A stretch of DNA of 62,418 nucleotides, taken from NCBI GenBank assembly GCA_947649125.1, contig CANSQL010000007.1:1-62418 (forward strand), in the 5' to 3' direction. Under the pieces are notes generated by a model. The model had not been told where the DNA came from. It worked only from the letters and a program-made list of their open reading frames with translations, and did no database searches. Position 1 is the stretch's first letter, and every line of letters begins with the position of its first letter. This document shows, one piece after another, positions 44,269 to 53,166 of the stretch. The position numbers and the translations under genes were made by a program. The stretch is from an uncultured Erysipelotrichaceae bacterium (lineage in GTDB: Bacteria; Bacillota_I; Bacilli_A; Erysipelotrichales; Erysipelotrichaceae).

Positions 44269-44661
44269 ATGAAAAAAAAGCTCATAGTAAAAAGAAAGCA
44301 TCGTTATCAGGAGGACCGTGATATCTTGTTTGACGGCTTCGCTGATGTGATGAAAGCAAATGACGGTATAAAAATCTGTTATACGGAAGAAAATAAAGAA
44401 GCGTGTGTTGATGTTGAGGTGAAAGCCGATAAGCATCAGCTGGAAATCAGAAGACTGGCTGAGACTAAAAGTCATATGCTTTTTGTGTTAAATGAGAAGA
44501 CACAGGGGGTTTTATCTACTCCTTACGGAGATATTTCGATTGAGCTTTTCACGCATCGTTATATTTTTAAGGAACAGATCATTACCTTAGAGTATGATAT
44601 TTATAACGGTGACAGCTGTATCGGCGGTTATCGTATCATTTGGAGTATCAAGGAGGCATAG
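44269..44661 (+). CDS. DUF1934 protein (YwiB-like)
   Basis: A 130-residue lipocalin/calycin-like beta-barrel protein of the DUF1934 family; function unknown. The position immediately before argS is conserved (ywiB-argS in Bacillus), which supports the assignment. The ATG six codons into the frame is chosen because the first ATG lies at the predicted transcription start. argS begins one base after its stop. Confidence 0.85.
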   Translation: MKKKLIVKRKHRYQEDRDILFDGFADVMKANDGIKICYTEENKEACVDVEVKADKHQLEIRRLAETKSHMLFVLNEKTQGVLSTPYGDISIELFTHRYIFKEQIITLEYDIYNGDSCIGGYRIIWSIKEA

Positions 44662-44662
44662 T

Positions 44663-46303
44663 ATGAGTGATTTAGAATATCAATTAAAGGAAGCCATTCA
44701 GAAGGCTTTTGAAGGTGCTTTTGAACAGAGTGTATCACTTGATGATATTGTGATAGAAATTCCTAAGGATAAGGCACACGGCGATTATGCGACGAATATC
44801 GCAATGAAATCGGCAAGAGTGTTGAAAAAAAGTCCTCGTGATATTGCGGCTTCTTTGATTGCGCATATGAGTGATGAGGTGATTTCGCATTGTGAGTTAG
44901 CGGGTCCGGGCTTTATCAATTTCACAATGAAGCAGACGGCATTAAGCAATGTGATCGATAAAGTGCTTAACGCAGGTGATGCATACGGTAAGAATGACAG
45001 CGGTCAGGGCATGAAAATCAATGTGGAGTATGTATCGGCGAATCCGACCGGTGATCTGCATTTGGGACATGCGCGTGGTGCTGCTTGGGGCGACAGTGTT
45101 ACAAGAATGATGAAGGCAAGCGGTTATGAGGTTTGTCGTGAGTATTATGTGAATGATGCCGGCAATCAGATTCATGCGTTGGCTTTGTCATTGGCGGCTC
45201 GCTATGCACAGATTTTCAATGTGGATAAGGAAATGCCGAAGGACGGCTATTACGGCAAGGATGTCATTGCGATTGCGAAGCGAATTGCCGAGGAGAAGCA
45301 GGACAGCTTATTGAATGAGCCTGAGGATATTGCGTATGCTTATTTCCGCAAGGAAGGCATGAAGCAGGAGTTAGCGAAGCTGCAGCGAGATCTGGATTTG
45401 TTTCGTGTGCATTTCGATGTGTGGTCGAGTGAGCAGCAGCTCCATGACAGCGGTCAAGTTCAAAGGGTGTTGAAGCAGCTCGGTGAGCTTGGTGTAACGT
45501 ATGAGCAAGAGGATGCGCTTTGGTTTGCATCGTCGAAGTACGGTGATGATAAGGATCGTGTATTGCGTAAAAGTGACGGCTCTTATACATATCTGGTACC
45601 CGATATTGCATACCATATAACGAAGTTTGAGCGCGGCTTTGATAAGCTGGTGAATTTATGGGGTGCAGACCATCACGGGTATATTCCGCGTATGAAGGCT
45701 GCGATGTCAGCGTTGGGTAAGGATGCCGATCAGCTTGAGGTCGATATCATTCAAATGGTTCGGCTTGTGGAGAATAAGGAAGAAATCAAAATGAGCAAGC
45801 GTACCGGCAATGCGGTTACGGTACGTGAGCTGTGCGAAGAGGTCGGTGTTGACGCTGTTCGTTATTTCTTTGTTCAGCGTGCATTGGATACGCATCTGGA
45901 TTTTGATTTGGCTTTGGCGCGTAAGCAAAGCAATGATAATCCCGTGTATTATGCACAGTATGCCCATGCGCGTATTTGTTCCATTCTGAAGCAGGCGGAT
46001 GATTCTTTAAGCTGTGACAGCTATGAGCTGTTGAATGATGAAAAAGAGGTTCAGCTGTTGAAGTATATCAATGAATTCCCTGCCGTTGTCGCTGATGCGG
46101 CCAGGAATCGTGCACCGAATAAGGTCTGCAACTACATTCAGAAGCTTGCGGCCTATTTCCATAGCTTCTATAATGCCTGCAAGGTCATTGATTCTAATAA
46201 TGCAGCGCTCAGCGCTCAGCGTTTGGCTTTATTGAAGGCAACAAAAATCACTTTAAAAAATGCTTTATACCTGATCGGTGTTGAAGCAGCGGATAAAATG
46301 TAG
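44663..46303 (+). CDS. argS: Arginyl-tRNA synthetase
   Basis: A 546-residue class I synthetase. It has an N-terminal Add-1 domain (about 1-105), the HIGH-type motif SANPTGDLHLGHARGAAWG, the KMSKR-type loop in IKMSKRTGNAV and a helical anticodon-binding domain (about 420-546). AAGGAGG fixes the ATG; the frame begins 23 codons earlier inside DUF1934. It is followed by rpoE, as in Bacillus. Confidence 0.96.
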   Translation: MSDLEYQLKEAIQKAFEGAFEQSVSLDDIVIEIPKDKAHGDYATNIAMKSARVLKKSPRDIAASLIAHMSDEVISHCELAGPGFINFTMKQTALSNVIDKVLNAGDAYGKNDSGQGMKINVEYVSANPTGDLHLGHARGAAWGDSVTRMMKASGYEVCREYYVNDAGNQIHALALSLAARYAQIFNVDKEMPKDGYYGKDVIAIAKRIAEEKQDSLLNEPEDIAYAYFRKEGMKQELAKLQRDLDLFRVHFDVWSSEQQLHDSGQVQRVLKQLGELGVTYEQEDALWFASSKYGDDKDRVLRKSDGSYTYLVPDIAYHITKFERGFDKLVNLWGADHHGYIPRMKAAMSALGKDADQLEVDIIQMVRLVENKEEIKMSKRTGNAVTVRELCEEVGVDAVRYFFVQRALDTHLDFDLALARKQSNDNPVYYAQYAHARICSILKQADDSLSCDSYELLNDEKEVQLLKYINEFPAVVADAARNRAPNKVCNYIQKLAAYFHSFYNACKVIDSNNAALSAQRLALLKATKITLKNALYLIGVEAADKM

Positions 46304-46315
46304 GAGGATCATATC

Positions 46316-46648
46316 ATGAGTACAAAATCTATGATTAATATCGCATATGAATTAATGGTTAAAAAGCGTAAGCCGGTTACTTTTTTGAAGCTTTGGGAAG
46401 ATGTAGCGACGATGATGGGCTTCAATGAGCAGCAAGAGGAGGACAATATCGCTCAGTTCTATAATGATGTTTCGCTTGATGAGCGTTTTGTGTGCATCGG
46501 TGAGAATAAGTGGGATCTGCGTTCTCGTCATACGTTTGTTGAGTCGGTCGTCGATACTGATGAATTGATTATCGAGGAAGGCGACGAGGACGGCGTTTAT
46601 GTCGAGGAAGAGCCGATCAAGGACGTTGTGATTGATGATTATAATTAG
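46316..46648 (+). CDS. rpoE: RNA polymerase delta subunit
   Basis: A 110-residue RpoE: a folded N-terminal HARE-HTH domain (about 1-80, SMINIAYELMVKKRKPVTF-type start) and an acidic disordered tail. The tail is only about 30 residues (Bacillus delta has about 80), so the displacement activity may be weaker (inference). AGGAGG precedes the ATG. It ends the DUF1934-argS-rpoE operon. Confidence 0.9.
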   Translation: MSTKSMINIAYELMVKKRKPVTFLKLWEDVATMMGFNEQQEEDNIAQFYNDVSLDERFVCIGENKWDLRSRHTFVESVVDTDELIIEEGDEDGVYVEEEPIKDVVIDDYN

Positions 46649-46673
46649 CGGGAGTGAGCGATTGGATTAAGTG

Positions 46674-46716
46674 AAACAGCAGCGAGGGCCGAATGTGGGC
46701 TGTCGCTGTTTTTTTA
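46674..46716 (+). terminator. Terminator of the argS-rpoE operon
   Basis: AAACAGC/GCTGTTT with an inner AGCGA/TCGCT alternative, a GGGCC-containing apical loop, then seven T. Confidence 0.8.
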
Positions 46717-46830
46717 AGGGTAAAGGTGAAGCTATGGGGGAGATCGGGGTAATGAATAGGGGTATCATAAGGTAGGGACAAGAGCACATTTGTATCCTTG
46801 TTTTCATATAAATACTCGTAAAAGTGTGAA

Positions 46831-46872
46831 AAGGTGCAAACAACTCATCAAAAAACATGTAAAAAGGTGCAA
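46831..46872 (+). repeat. AAGGTGCAA direct repeat before the ATPase gene
   Basis: AAGGTGCAA occurs at 46831 and 46864, 33 bases apart (three turns), the second about 18 bases before the -35. A GTGCAA core recurs between -35 and -10. Possible operator. Confidence 0.4.
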
Positions 46873-46889
46873 TTAATGTGCTGAAAAAC

Positions 46890-46918
46890 TTGCTTATACG
46901 TGCAACTTATGCCATAAT
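46890..46918 (+). promoter_or_regulatory. Promoter of the AAA/DUF4143 gene
   Basis: TTGCTT and CATAAT are 17 bases apart, 29 bases before the start codon. Confidence 0.6.
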
Positions 46919-46947
46919 GTACGTAAATAAGGCCGGAGGATCAAGCT

Positions 46948-48309
46948 ATGGAAAGAAACGCTTTGAAGCAGCTAATTGAATGGAATCAAGCCAAACGCAG
47001 AAAACCGCTGATCGTATGGGGTGCACGACAGGTAGGAAAAACTTATTTGATTAAAAATATTTTTGCCGAAACCTGCTACAAAAACCGCACGATTTATATT
47101 GACTGTAAAATCGAGGATGAAATCAGAGAATTCTGTACCAAGAGTGCCGATGCTAAAAAAATCATTGAATTTATATCGCTGTTTAAAGGAAAACAAATTG
47201 ATGAAAACACACTGCTGATCTTTGATGAGGTACAAGAGTGCCCGAATATCATATCCGCATTAAAGTACTTTTGTCAGGATTTCAGACATATTCCCGTTAT
47301 TGCGACCGGTTCAATGGTTCGCATAAAGCTTGAAAGAGAAACCCGCAAACGCGGAACTGCGGATCATTCTAAGTTTCTGTTTCCGGTCGGTAAAATCGAT
47401 CAGCTGACAATTTACCCTATGAGCTTCGATGAGTTTTTGATGAACTCAAATCGAGTGCTGTTTGATGCGATAAAAACCGCTTATGAAAACAAAGAACCGT
47501 TAGCTGCGGATATTCATACGCTTGCGATGGATCACGTATATAAATATTTGTTGATCGGCGGAATGCCGGAGGCTGTAGATGCTTATATAGAGGAAAACAG
47601 CCTTTTCCCCGCCCAAGAAATATTAAAAGCATTATATGATAACTATTTATCTGATATGGATTTATATCAGGCAAGCAGAGAAGCTGTATTACGTTCCCGA
47701 GCATTATTTTCTAACATTTATCAACAACTGAATAAAGAATCTAAGAATTTTTCACCGAGCTTTTTAGAGGCGAACCGCAAAACCAGAGATTTTGAGGCTT
47801 CTGTTCATTGGCTTACGACTGCCCATATCATTCATCAATCGTTTCAGCTGAAGGAGCACATTACGCTGCCGCTGATATCTGACAATTCAAATCATTTTCG
47901 TTTATTCTTAGCAGATATCGGTATGTTTTCTTATCAAAGCGGAATTAATGCGGCATCGTTTATCGCTAATGACAGGGAGAATACGTTATCCGGTATTTTT
48001 TATGAGAACTTTGTCGCTAATGAGCTGTGCGCAAAGGGACTGAAGCTTTTTTACTGGCGCGAAAAAGCTTCTGCGGAGCTTGAGTTTATTATTGAGTCTG
48101 ATAATAAGCTTTATCCGATAGATGTAAAAAAGGGCAGAGGAACCTTGAATTCATTGGCTAAATTTTCTCATCATAATAAATATGAGGCGGCAATCAAGGT
48201 ATCAAACGGTAATTACGGTTATCACGTTGAACAAAGGCTGTTGACGATTCCGTTTTATTTCATTTCATTTGCGGCTGAGGACCTTGCGAAGGGAACACTG
48301 CGGGTGTAA
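46948..48309 (+). CDS. AAA-family ATPase with DUF4143 domain
   Basis: A 453-residue protein. The N-terminal P-loop ATPase has Walker A GARQVGKT (25-32) and Walker B LLIFDEVQ (about 91-98), with a sensor ATGS. The C-terminal DUF4143 part (about 200-430) includes a nuclease-like core (E-L-E-F-I-I-E … Y-P-I-D-V-K-K-G) resembling PD-(D/E)xK enzymes. These genes are frequent in gut anaerobes, often in many copies, with unknown role; a mobile or defence link has been suggested. GGAGG precedes the ATG. Confidence 0.88.
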   Translation: MERNALKQLIEWNQAKRRKPLIVWGARQVGKTYLIKNIFAETCYKNRTIYIDCKIEDEIREFCTKSADAKKIIEFISLFKGKQIDENTLLIFDEVQECPNIISALKYFCQDFRHIPVIATGSMVRIKLERETRKRGTADHSKFLFPVGKIDQLTIYPMSFDEFLMNSNRVLFDAIKTAYENKEPLAADIHTLAMDHVYKYLLIGGMPEAVDAYIEENSLFPAQEILKALYDNYLSDMDLYQASREAVLRSRALFSNIYQQLNKESKNFSPSFLEANRKTRDFEASVHWLTTAHIIHQSFQLKEHITLPLISDNSNHFRLFLADIGMFSYQSGINAASFIANDRENTLSGIFYENFVANELCAKGLKLFYWREKASAELEFIIESDNKLYPIDVKKGRGTLNSLAKFSHHNKYEAAIKVSNGNYGYHVEQRLLTIPFYFISFAAEDLAKGTLRV

Positions 48310-48385
48310 AGCGCTTTTTGATTCCTGTTTTCAGTTGTTTCGTTGCGTTGATCGAATATCCATTTCAGAAAGTCCCCTTTCCTAT

Positions 48386-48417
48386 ATAAAAAAGTGAAAA
48401 CTCAATGAATCTTCACT
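48386..48417 (-). terminator. Terminator of the HTH-membrane gene
   Basis: On the minus strand AGTGAA pairs with TTCACT, then a run of T, about 25 bases after the stop. Confidence 0.6.
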
Positions 48418-48442
48418 CCTGATAATCGGCTGACTGTAGGAA

Positions 48443-49426
48443 TCAGCCCTTTCTTTTATTACGCAATTCATTAATCATCGTTATGATCGGATAGATGAGT
48501 CCGGCAATCACCCATATGATCCAACTGAATTGCCAGTTGTTTGTCATGATGCTGTAGCTTAAATAAATCGCCGTTATAATCAGCCAATAAATAGTTGAAA
48601 TTACCGATACAAAAGCCTGATTCTCCTTTTTCTTTTTCGAGTAATCACCCTCCTGCAGCAGCTTTTCATAGCCTGCCCATATAATTCCGTTGCTGACAAA
48701 GAAAATGACTCCGATACCTGCAATCACAAAGGAAACAGACAGCATATAGATCATCAGCATATCACTATCATCGTTAATGATTGCGCCGATGAAAAGCGGA
48801 ACCAATGCCATAATAGAAAGAACCGTACCGATGATGTTTTTGCTTGTATAGGTGCTGCGGTATTGTGCTTTTTGTTTTTTCAACATTTCAACAACACCGT
48901 AATCCATATCGAACACTTCTTTTTCTATATATTCAAATTCAGCATTTCTTCGCTCACATGACATAAAGATCACTACTGCGACGGAAACAATCATAAGCAA
49001 CACGATCATTCCGATACCACCTGCCGCAGCCTCACTGAAATTAGATGAATCCTCTTGAGCGAATCCGCCTAATATAAACAGACAGATCGGTGATAATATA
49101 CACAGAAATACGGCCAAGGCTTTTATTTTCGCTGTTTCCGCTGTCATCGTTAAAAAGCTCTTTACCTCATCCATAGACACATGTCTTAATAACGGTGCTT
49201 TTTCAGGGACAATTCCCTCATCACTTTCAATTTCATCCTTCATCAGGTAATCCATACTTACACCAAACAGTCTGGATAACCTCAGCATTTTTTCAATATC
49301 GGGTATCGCTTGTGCGCCTTCCCACTTTGATACGGATTGTCTTGTGACATCCATTTGTTCGGCCAGCTCCTCTTGCGACCAGCCGGCTTTTTTACGAAGC
49401 TGTATCAGCTTATCGGCAAATATCAT
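48443..49426 (-). CDS. XRE-type HTH protein with membrane domain
   Basis: A 327-residue protein with a Cro/CI helix-turn-helix at the N-terminus (about 5-60; WSQEELAEQMDVTRQSVSKWE) and a linker. The membrane part has about six hydrophobic segments (about 100-120, 133-155, 197-217, 225-247, 275-294, 299-317). This fusion is common in gut Bacillota and is thought to sense envelope or membrane conditions. The ATG after GGGAGG is chosen; the frame begins eight codons earlier. Divergent from the aro leader. Confidence 0.82.
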   Translation of the reverse strand: MIFADKLIQLRKKAGWSQEELAEQMDVTRQSVSKWEGAQAIPDIEKMLRLSRLFGVSMDYLMKDEIESDEGIVPEKAPLLRHVSMDEVKSFLTMTAETAKIKALAVFLCILSPICLFILGGFAQEDSSNFSEAAAGGIGMIVLLMIVSVAVVIFMSCERRNAEFEYIEKEVFDMDYGVVEMLKKQKAQYRSTYTSKNIIGTVLSIMALVPLFIGAIINDDSDMLMIYMLSVSFVIAGIGVIFFVSNGIIWAGYEKLLQEGDYSKKKKENQAFVSVISTIYWLIITAIYLSYSIMTNNWQFSWIIWVIAGLIYPIITMINELRNKRKG

Positions 49427-49571
49427 AATTTTATCCTCCCGGTTTCTCATTTCACAAAGATTTTACCATTATCTTTCAGCGAATACTACCAATTCAACCC
49501 ATTCAATCTGTCAACCTGTAGTTGCGGCGACCGTAATTCGGGTTGTTTTCATAAGAAAATTGCTTTGATAA
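49427..49571. other. Intergenic stretch, nothing recognised
   Basis: Contains the upstream region of the HTH-membrane gene. No clear promoter hexamers were seen on the minus strand. Confidence 0.3.
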
Positions 49572-49690
49572 TGATCGGTATTCAGGTTATGGGTCGTTTT
49601 ATGAATCGTGTTATGGATTACCTTACGAGTTTCTTCATGAAGCGTATTATAGATTACCTTATGGATTTCTTTAAGGGTCGTTTTATACAA
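49572..49690 (+). repeat. Imperfect 36-base tandem repeat
   Basis: Two adjacent 36-base units (49608-49643 and 49644-49679; shared GATTACCTTA and TTTCTT) are flanked by a weaker unit before and a partial one after. Read on the plus strand they encode related 12-residue blocks (RVMDYLTSFFMK and RIIDYLMDFFKG), but no start with a binding site is present. Origin unknown. Confidence 0.6.
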
Positions 49691-49803
49691 AATAACACTT
49701 CAATAACACTTCAACCGACATCCATCGCATCATTAAAATCACTTTTACGCATACCGAGCTGTTACCTTAGGTACATAAATACACCCGCAGTGAGTGTTTC
49801 TAC

Positions 49804-49832
49804 TTGCCAAACAAGCCGTTTTGTATTAGAAT
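49804..49832 (+). promoter_or_regulatory. Promoter of the aro operon
   Basis: TTGCCA and TAGAAT are 17 bases apart. Transcription would begin near 49839, just before the leader-peptide binding site. Confidence 0.7.
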
Positions 49833-49855
49833 ATTGACAAACGGAGGCATAAGAC

Positions 49856-49891
49856 ATGCGTAAAAATGCTTATTTTTATTATTATGAATAG
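49856..49891 (+). CDS. Tyr/Phe leader peptide of the aro operon
   Basis: GGAGG lies eight bases before an ATG encoding MRKNAYFYYYE then TAG. Five of the last six residues are aromatic (Tyr, Phe, Tyr, Tyr, Tyr). Placed between a promoter and a terminator hairpin, 126 bases before aroB, it has the design of attenuation leader peptides such as those of enterobacterial pheA and trp, where ribosome stalling on scarce charged tRNA decides termination. Here the sensed amino acids would be tyrosine and phenylalanine, the end products of the operon. Confidence 0.75.
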   Translation: MRKNAYFYYYE

Positions 49892-49892
49892 T

Positions 49893-49981
49893 TCCTATTA
49901 GTAAACCGGCTCTGCGCATGGACTTTTTTGCTTCTAATAGGACAAACAAAAGCATCGTACCGATTCAAACGATGCTTTTTT
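49893..49981 (+). promoter_or_regulatory. Attenuator: pause-type stem and terminator
   Basis: TCCTATTAG, starting one base after the leader stop, pairs with CTAATAGGA (49934-49942; 9 bp). Then an 11-bp terminator (AAAAGCATCGT 49948-49958 with ACGATGCTTTT 49969-49979) ends in six T. A competing pairing exists: GGAC plus TGCTT (49920-49933) with AAGCA plus GTaCC (49951-49961). It lies inside the first hairpin loop and uses the terminator's 5' arm, so it could serve as antiterminator when the ribosome stalls and blocks the first stem. The terminator is clear; the switch is inferred. Confidence 0.7.
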
Positions 49982-50016
49982 CTTAAAACAGTGATAAAAC
50001 AAAAGGAGGAAACAGG

Positions 50017-51027
50017 ATGAAAATACATATGAATCTTGGTGAACACAGCTATGATATCATCTTAGAGCGCGGATGTCTTGCGAAGCTCAATGAATACGTC
50101 GATCTTTCGCATAAAGCGATGATTATCAGTGATGATCATGTTCCGCAGCAATATATCGATACGATTGCGGCGCAATGCAGGGAGCATGCTGTCCATATCG
50201 TAGCGCATGGAGAACAGGCGAAGTCAATGAACTGCTTTCAAGAAATCTGTGCTGATTTATTGACGCATCAGTTTTCACGCAAGGATATGATTATTGCGGT
50301 GGGCGGCGGTGTTGTCGGTGATTTGGCGGGATATGCGGCAGCCTCTTATATGCGTGGAATCGGTTTCATACAGGTTCCTACGACTACCCTGTCGCAAATC
50401 GATTCATCAATCGGGGGCAAGGTCGCAATCAACTTTAACGGAGTGAAGAATGTAATAGGGGCATTTTATCAGCCGAAGCTTGTGTTAGCCGATCCCGAAA
50501 CATTGAGCACACTGACGACGAGACATTATATCAACGGACTCGTTGAAGCACTGAAGGCAGGCTTGATTTATGATAAAACCTTATTAGAGTTGTTTGAACA
50601 AGATAACATTGAAAATCACATTGATGAAATTATCGCAAAAGCATTGATGGTGAAAAAAGCCGTTGTTGAACAGGACGAAAAGGAACAGGGTCTTCGTAAG
50701 ATATTGAATTTCGGTCATACGATCGGACATGCGATAGAGGCAGACAATCATCTGCATGACCTCTTTCACGGGGAATGTGTTGCGTTGGGAATGCCGTATT
50801 TTATCGGTGATCCGCTGTTAAAGGAGCGTACCCAATCGATTTGTCAAAAGCTCGGCTTGCCGATGAAGGTCGAATCCAATCATAAGGCTTGGATCGAGCT
50901 GATGAAAAATGATAAAAAAGCCGATCGTGATACGATTGATACGGTATGGGTCAATGAGGCGGGACATGCGAAAATCAAACAAATGAGCTTAACGGAAATC
51001 GAAGCTTTGTTGGAGGCATCAAAATGA
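50017..51027 (+). CDS. aroB: 3-dehydroquinate synthase
   Basis: A 336-residue NAD- and metal-dependent enzyme making 3-dehydroquinate from DAHP, the second shikimate step. AVGGGVVGDLAGYAAASYMRG, the PTTLLSQ-type PTTTLSQIDSSIGGKVAIN stretch and NFGHTIGHAIE (metal ligands) are intact. AAGGAGG precedes the ATG. It is the first structural gene after the attenuator and overlaps aroC by ATGA. Confidence 0.96.
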   Translation: MKIHMNLGEHSYDIILERGCLAKLNEYVDLSHKAMIISDDHVPQQYIDTIAAQCREHAVHIVAHGEQAKSMNCFQEICADLLTHQFSRKDMIIAVGGGVVGDLAGYAAASYMRGIGFIQVPTTTLSQIDSSIGGKVAINFNGVKNVIGAFYQPKLVLADPETLSTLTTRHYINGLVEALKAGLIYDKTLLELFEQDNIENHIDEIIAKALMVKKAVVEQDEKEQGLRKILNFGHTIGHAIEADNHLHDLFHGECVALGMPYFIGDPLLKERTQSICQKLGLPMKVESNHKAWIELMKNDKKADRDTIDTVWVNEAGHAKIKQMSLTEIEALLEASK

Positions 51028-52142
51028 AAAATACGATCGGAAGGCATATCAGCTGTACTATATTCGGTGAAAGCCACGGCAGCGCAATCGGCGTTACGTT
51101 AGACGGACTCCCGGCAGGAATTGCGATTGATGAGCAGTTTATCGCGGCACAAGGGGAAAAGCGCAAGGCAAAGGGAAGAATTTCCACTCAGCGTCATGAG
51201 GCGGATATCCCGCATATTATCAGCGGTGTATTTGAGGGCTATACAACAGGCACACCGCTTACGATTTTAATTCAAAACAACGACCAGCATTCTGCCGATT
51301 ATGAGAAAACGAAAAATCGTCTGCGCCCGTCGCATGCGGATTATACGGCAGATGTGAAGTATCTCGGTTATCAGGATTATCGCGGCGGCGGTCATTTCAG
51401 CGGCAGAATCACCGCACCGTTAGTTGCGGCAGGTGCGATAGCGATACAGATTCTTTCCGATATGGGAATTCATATCGGGAGTCATATTATGAAATGTCAC
51501 GGGGTCAGCGATGATCCCTTCGCTTCGGATATCGATTTATTGAATACGCAGATAGCGAAGCTGCAGACTGCGGCATTCCCTGTTATTAATGAAAATGCAC
51601 AAAGGGAAATGACGGCGGAAATTGAACGGGCAGCCGCTGACGGGGACAGTGTCGGCGGTATTATCGAAAGTGCCGTAATCAATCTGCCGGCAGGAATCGG
51701 AGAGCCGTTCTTTGATTCCTTGGAAAGCATTATCGCTCATTACTTGTACAGTATCCCGGCGGTAAAGGGCGTTGCCTTCGGCTTGGGCTTTCGCTTCAGT
51801 GATTATACGGGCAGTGAGGTCAATGATGCGCTTGCCTATAAAGACGGTGTCGTTATCACTGAAACAAACAACAACGGCGGTATTAACGGCGGCATCTCAA
51901 ACGGTATGCCGATCGTGATTCAAACCTGTGTGAAGCCGACTCCTTCTATATATAAGGAACAGGATACGATCAACAAACAGACGAAGCAGGCTGAAAAGCT
52001 GATTATCAACGGCCGTCATGATCCGGCCATTATACATCGTGCCTGTGTTGTCGTTGACAGTGTGTTGGCATTGGCTATATTGGATTGTTATATGGAACGA
52101 AGTGCTTCCTTAGCACTGCAGAATCATAGAAAAGAGGACTGA
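51024..52142 (+). CDS. aroC: Chorismate synthase
   Basis: A 372-residue FMN enzyme converting EPSP to chorismate. The family start GRHISCTIFGESHG (6-19), SHADYTADVKY and a GGINGGISNGMPI motif near 280-295 are present. It overlaps aroB by four bases and has GAGG upstream. Confidence 0.96.
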   Translation: MKNTIGRHISCTIFGESHGSAIGVTLDGLPAGIAIDEQFIAAQGEKRKAKGRISTQRHEADIPHIISGVFEGYTTGTPLTILIQNNDQHSADYEKTKNRLRPSHADYTADVKYLGYQDYRGGGHFSGRITAPLVAAGAIAIQILSDMGIHIGSHIMKCHGVSDDPFASDIDLLNTQIAKLQTAAFPVINENAQREMTAEIERAAADGDSVGGIIESAVINLPAGIGEPFFDSLESIIAHYLYSIPAVKGVAFGLGFRFSDYTGSEVNDALAYKDGVVITETNNNGGINGGISNGMPIVIQTCVKPTPSIYKEQDTINKQTKQAEKLIINGRHDPAIIHRACVVVDSVLALAILDCYMERSASLALQNHRKED

Positions 52143-52146
52143 TAAT

Positions 52147-53166
52147 ATGATTATTACAATGAAGAAAAATGCGCCTAAACAAGAAATCGATGCGTTGATG
52201 GGACGTCTGTCCGATCGTGGATTGAGTGTTCACTCCAGTATCGGTGAGAATTACAATGTATTCGGTTTGGTCGGTGATACTTCCGTGATCGATCCGAAAC
52301 AAATTGAGGCAAATCCTTATGTGGAAAGCGTTGTGCGTGTTGCCGCACCGTATAAAAAGGCAAATCGCTTATTCCACCCCGAGGATAGCGTTATTACGGT
52401 CGGTAATTATCGCATCGGCGGTAATGAGCCGCTTGTCGTTATCGGCGGTCCGTGTTCTATCGAGGGCTTGGAGCCGACAGTGAAAATTGCCGAGGCAGTA
52501 AAGGAAGCGGGCGGCTGTATGCTGCGCGGCGGTGCCTATAAGCCGCGTACCTCTCCTTATGCGTTTCAAGGCATGGGAACAGAGGGGATTTTGGCAATGT
52601 GTGAGGCTCGAAAACAAACCGGATTACCGATCGTTTCCGAATTGATGAGTGCCGATAAGCTGGATGAGTTTGTTGAGCATGTCGATATGATTCAAATCGG
52701 TGCTCGTAATATGCAGAACTTTGATTTATTGAAGGCTGTCGGTAAGGTGGATAAGCCGGTGCTGTTAAAGAGAGGCTTGGCTAATACGATCGAGGAATGG
52801 ATCATGGCGGCGGAATATATCATGTCAGAGGGCAATGATAAGGTCATTTTCTGTGAGCGCGGTATTCGTACCTTTGAAAAATATACAAGAAATACGCTTG
52901 ATCTCAGTGTCATTCCGATTATCAAGGAAAAGACGCATTTACCGATCATCATTGACCCGAGTCACGCAACCGGTGATTGGAAGCTTGTGGAATCAATGTC
53001 TCTTGCGGCGATTGCGGCAGGTGCTGACGGCTTGATTATTGAGGTTCATGAAAATCCCGAATGTGCGTGGTCTGACGGTGCCCAAACCTTGAAGCCGAAA
53101 AAATTCGCTGAATTGATTGCGAAGGGCAGAAGCATCGCACGTGTCATCGGGAGGGATATCGCATGA
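52147..53166 (+). CDS. aroF: DAHP synthase, type I-beta with N-terminal regulatory domain
   Basis: A 339-residue enzyme condensing phosphoenolpyruvate and erythrose 4-phosphate to DAHP, the entry to the pathway. The N-terminal ~70 residues form the ferredoxin-like ACT-like domain seen in Thermotoga DAHP synthase, where it mediates tyrosine/phenylalanine feedback. The barrel carries GGPCSIEG, RGGAYKPRTSPY and DPSHATGDW. So the operon may be controlled twice by the same amino acids: by attenuation and by enzyme feedback (inference). Confidence 0.95.
   Translation: MIITMKKNAPKQEIDALMGRLSDRGLSVHSSIGENYNVFGLVGDTSVIDPKQIEANPYVESVVRVAAPYKKANRLFHPEDSVITVGNYRIGGNEPLVVIGGPCSIEGLEPTVKIAEAVKEAGGCMLRGGAYKPRTSPYAFQGMGTEGILAMCEARKQTGLPIVSELMSADKLDEFVEHVDMIQIGARNMQNFDLLKAVGKVDKPVLLKRGLANTIEEWIMAAEYIMSEGNDKVIFCERGIRTFEKYTRNTLDLSVIPIIKEKTHLPIIIDPSHATGDWKLVESMSLAAIAAGADGLIIEVHENPECAWSDGAQTLKPKKFAELIAKGRSIARVIGRDIA

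Noticed and set aside
49337-49837. 166-codon plus-strand ORF covering the 36-base repeats
   Set aside because: It starts inside the minus-strand HTH gene without a binding site; the repeats are reported as such.
49833-50016. T-box leader of the aro operon
   Set aside because: The AGGGTGGNACCGCG antiterminator motif and a specifier loop are missing; a leader-peptide design fits instead.
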